Shown one piece after another: positions 62,340 through 64,000 of a DNA stretch of 64,000 nt. The position numbers were made by a program, and so were the translations under genes. The first letter of the stretch is position 1. Every line of letters begins with the position of its first letter. Source of the stretch: an uncultured Tateyamaria sp. (GTDB taxonomy: Bacteria > Pseudomonadota > Alphaproteobacteria > Rhodobacterales > Rhodobacteraceae); the NCBI RefSeq assembly GCF_947503705.1, contig NZ_CANNES010000014.1, positions 1 through 64,000 of the forward strand, read 5' to 3'. The notes beneath the pieces are model-generated. The model did no database searches, was not told the DNA's origin, and worked only from the letters and a program-made list of their open reading frames with translations.

Positions 62340-63371
62340 TTAGTTGATGGTGACGCCGACAACTTTGCCGACGCTGTCATTCCAGCGAGCGGCCCAATCG
62401 CCGCCTGCGCGCTCTGCCCATTCGGGCAGCACTTCGCTGGTGAGGATGTCGCGGGCGCGGTCAAAATCGGCATCGCTGACCTCGACCAGGGTCATGTCGC
62501 GCGCGTCACCGGCGGGGCATTCGCCATTGCCGGTCAGGCAGGCGATGTCATCAACCAGAGCCGTTTGGGCGCTGGCCCATGCGGGATCCTCGAACCCGGT
62601 GGCGGCCTGTGCGGTGATCAGCGCCTGGGTGTCCCCATCAAGGCTGTTCCATTTGTCGAGGTTGATCGCCGTCACAACGGAATCCCAGCCGCCGAGCGGG
62701 ATGGGCAGCAGGTGCGTGGAGACCTCCCACCAGCCGGCGCTGTAGCCGGAACCGGCCCCAGTCACGGCGCAATCAACCACACCGTTTTGCAGCGCGCCGG
62801 GTACTTCGGAGAAAGAGACGTTCACGCCCTCGGCCCCAAGCGCCTCAAGCAATTTGGCGGTCATGCGGCCCGACGCGCGGACCTTGAGGCCTTCGAGGTC
62901 GGCCAGATTGGCAATCTCGTGATTGCAGAAAACGACCTGAGGCGGGTAGGGGGCGATGGCCAGCACGTGGCTGTTGAACCGGTCGCGGTAGATGTCGGAC
63001 ACCATGGGCCGGGCCGCGTCCACCATGGCGCGCGCCTCGTCAGCGGTGAGGGCCAGCAGGGGCACGTCCAGCCCTTCAAGCTCTGGCGCGTCTGCGACGG
63101 CATAGTCCGCGACGGTCATGGCCACGTCATAGACGCCCTGGCCGAGCAGGGGGTAGATGTCGCCCAAGCCAAGGCTCATCTGGTTGTGCGTGGTCAGTTC
63201 CACGGTGATGGAGCCACCCGATGCCTCGGGCAGGGTCGTGGACCAGAACGGCGCCTCGTATTGCTTGTGCAGCGGCAGGCTGGACCAGCTGCCCACGACA
63301 GACAGGTTTTCGGCCAGCGCAGGTGTCGCAAGGGCCGTGGTGGCGGCGAGGATGGGAAGCAGTTTTTTCAT
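62340..63371 (-). CDS. dctP: TRAP transporter substrate-binding protein (DctP)
   Basis: 343 residues from the ATG at 63371 with GGAGA upstream. Signal peptide MKKLLPILAATTALATPALA. Family stretches: VFCNHEIANLADLEGLKVRASGRMTAKLLEALGAEGVNVSFSEVPGALQNGVVDCAVTG, where the Arg of KVRASG is the usual carboxylate anchor. Binds an organic acid in the periplasm; context suggests a glutamate- or pyroglutamate-like acid. Confidence 0.92.
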   Translation of the reverse strand: MKKLLPILAATTALATPALAENLSVVGSWSSLPLHKQYEAPFWSTTLPEASGGSITVELTTHNQMSLGLGDIYPLLGQGVYDVAMTVADYAVADAPELEGLDVPLLALTADEARAMVDAARPMVSDIYRDRFNSHVLAIAPYPPQVVFCNHEIANLADLEGLKVRASGRMTAKLLEALGAEGVNVSFSEVPGALQNGVVDCAVTGAGSGYSAGWWEVSTHLLPIPLGGWDSVVTAINLDKWNSLDGDTQALITAQAATGFEDPAWASAQTALVDDIACLTGNGECPAGDARDMTLVEVSDADFDRARDILTSEVLPEWAERAGGDWAARWNDSVGKVVGVTIN

Positions 63372-63394
63372 TTCAGAAGTCTCCGTTGTTGGAA

Positions 63395-64000
63395 TTATGT
63401 GAGGATTGTTGTTTCGGCGTCTTCGGCCACGTCGGCGATCAGCATGTGGCCGGGGGCGTGGGTGATGCAGAGCGGCAGGCCCGCGTTCAGCAGGACATTT
63501 TGGGGCGTGACGCCACAGGCCCAGTAGACCGGCATTTCGCCCGGGTGGATGTCGACCGCATCGCCCCAATCGGGTTGGCCGAGGTCGCTGATCCCGATCT
63601 GGGCCGGGTCGCCCACCGCGATGGGTGCGCCATGGGCCTGAGGGTAACGGCGGCTGATCTCGCGGGCCTGATCGACCTGATGTTTGGGGATGGGCCGCAT
63701 GGTCACGACCATCTGTCCGCCAAAGGGGCCTGCGGGCACCAGATCAATATTGCTGCGAAACATCGGGACGTTCCTGCCCGTCTCGATATGGCGGACCGGG
63801 ATGCCGTTGCTGAGCAGGGCGTTCTCGAAGGTGAAGGAACAGCCCAAAGCGACGGTGACCAGATCATCAGCCCAAACGTCGGTTATGTCGGTCACTTCGT
63901 CGGTGAGCGTGCCGTTGCGAAACACCCGGTAACGGGCCACGTCGCTGCGAATGTCGATGTCATGGCCCAGCGTTGGCAGGGCCGGATCGCCGCTGTCGCT
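63395..64000 (-). CDS. DUF1445 family protein (putative hydro-lyase / D-glutamate cyclase type), 5' end missing
   Basis: The frame is open through the right edge, so the N-terminus is outside; about 201 residues are visible, while the family is near 260-270. Stretches such as DPALPTLGHDIDIRSDVARYRVFRNG, VALGCSFTFENALL, GIPVRHIETGRNVPMF and MRPIPKHQVDQAREISRRYPQAHGAPI are typical of DUF1445. The C-terminal part of mammalian D-glutamate cyclase belongs to this family and makes 5-oxo-D-proline. Placed before the TRAP transporter and PxpB/C, the same reaction would fit. Confidence 0.85.
   Translation of the reverse strand, partial: SDSGDPALPTLGHDIDIRSDVARYRVFRNGTLTDEVTDITDVWADDLVTVALGCSFTFENALLSNGIPVRHIETGRNVPMFRSNIDLVPAGPFGGQMVVTMRPIPKHQVDQAREISRRYPQAHGAPIAVGDPAQIGISDLGQPDWGDAVDIHPGEMPVYWACGVTPQNVLLNAGLPLCITHAPGHMLIADVAEDAETTILT

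Noticed and set aside
62034-63527. Plus-strand open frame of 497 codons opposite the TRAP transporter genes
   Set aside because: Antisense shadow of dctP and dctQ; His/Gly-rich translation without motifs.
1-64000. CRISPR arrays, tRNA/rRNA genes, transposases or integrases
   Set aside because: No regularly spaced repeats, no cloverleaf-like or rRNA-like stretches and no transposase or integrase motifs were seen by reading; a covariance-model scan was not possible.

Overview
The window looks like an extrachromosomal replicon (plasmid or chromid) of a marine aerobic anoxygenic phototroph of the Roseobacter group (Rhodobacterales). The basis is a GC-rich sequence, a Rhodobacter-type photosynthesis gene order with pufC instead of pufX, PpsR/CrtJ-type TGT-N12-ACA operators, and a replication module (ParA-type RepA, ParB-type RepB, and a small replicase with a DnaA-domain-I-like C-terminus) placed directly against the photosynthesis cluster. 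No database search was possible; families were recognised from motifs, length and gene order.

Region 1 (1-11.5 kb) holds an Srf-type system. It comprises an actin/Hsp70-like SrfB ATPase cut by the left edge, an SrfC-like GTPase, a single-span membrane protein, a secreted VWA protein, and a MacB/LolCDE-like ABC ATPase plus FtsX-type permease. Two further exported or anchored proteins of unknown function follow. Region 2 (11.5-30.8 kb) is metabolic: a rhodanese/metallo-hydrolase pair, an M20 amidohydrolase, and a peptide-type binding protein with a matching permease/permease/ATPase set. A long, tightly packed run of aldehyde dehydrogenase, SDR, alpha/beta hydrolase, VOC, cupin, P1-peptidase and TPR genes follows. 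A divergent TetR/quinone-reductase pair carries two abutting perfect palindromic operators.

Region 3 (31.0-54.55 kb) is one half of a photosynthesis gene cluster: dxs-pufCMLABQ-bchZYXC-crtFE on the minus strand, crtDC on the plus strand, tspO-crtB-crtI on the minus strand, and crtA-bchI-bchD-bchO on the plus strand. Together they make the reaction centre and LH1, chlorin reductase (BchXYZ), Mg-chelatase subunits I and D, and a spheroidenone-type carotenoid. The other half (bchFNBHLM, puh and so on) is not in the window. Tandem PpsR-type sites lie at bchC, between crtE and crtD, and between crtI and crtA.

Region 4 (54.55-58.1 kb) is the replication/partition module; its repB stop codon overlaps the bchO stop codon. 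A perfect GC-rich palindrome (core GTCCCCGCGGGGAC) occurs twice before repA, once inside repA, and repeatedly inside bchD and bchO. It is a candidate RepB-binding (parS/incompatibility) site family that has spread into photosynthesis coding sequences. Region 5 (58.1-64.0 kb) holds a DUF2848 gene, then a minus-strand operon for a DUF1445 protein (partial), a TRAP transporter (dctP, dctQ, dctM) and PxpB/PxpC-like 5-oxoprolinase subunits. This suggests uptake and breakdown of a glutamate/5-oxoproline-like compound.

A dispersed Roseobacter-type intergenic repeat (TTCATTGTTCC...AATACTCC...GGAGG, sometimes with a GC hairpin) recurs at gene ends across the window. I saw no tRNA, rRNA, CRISPR array or transposase.
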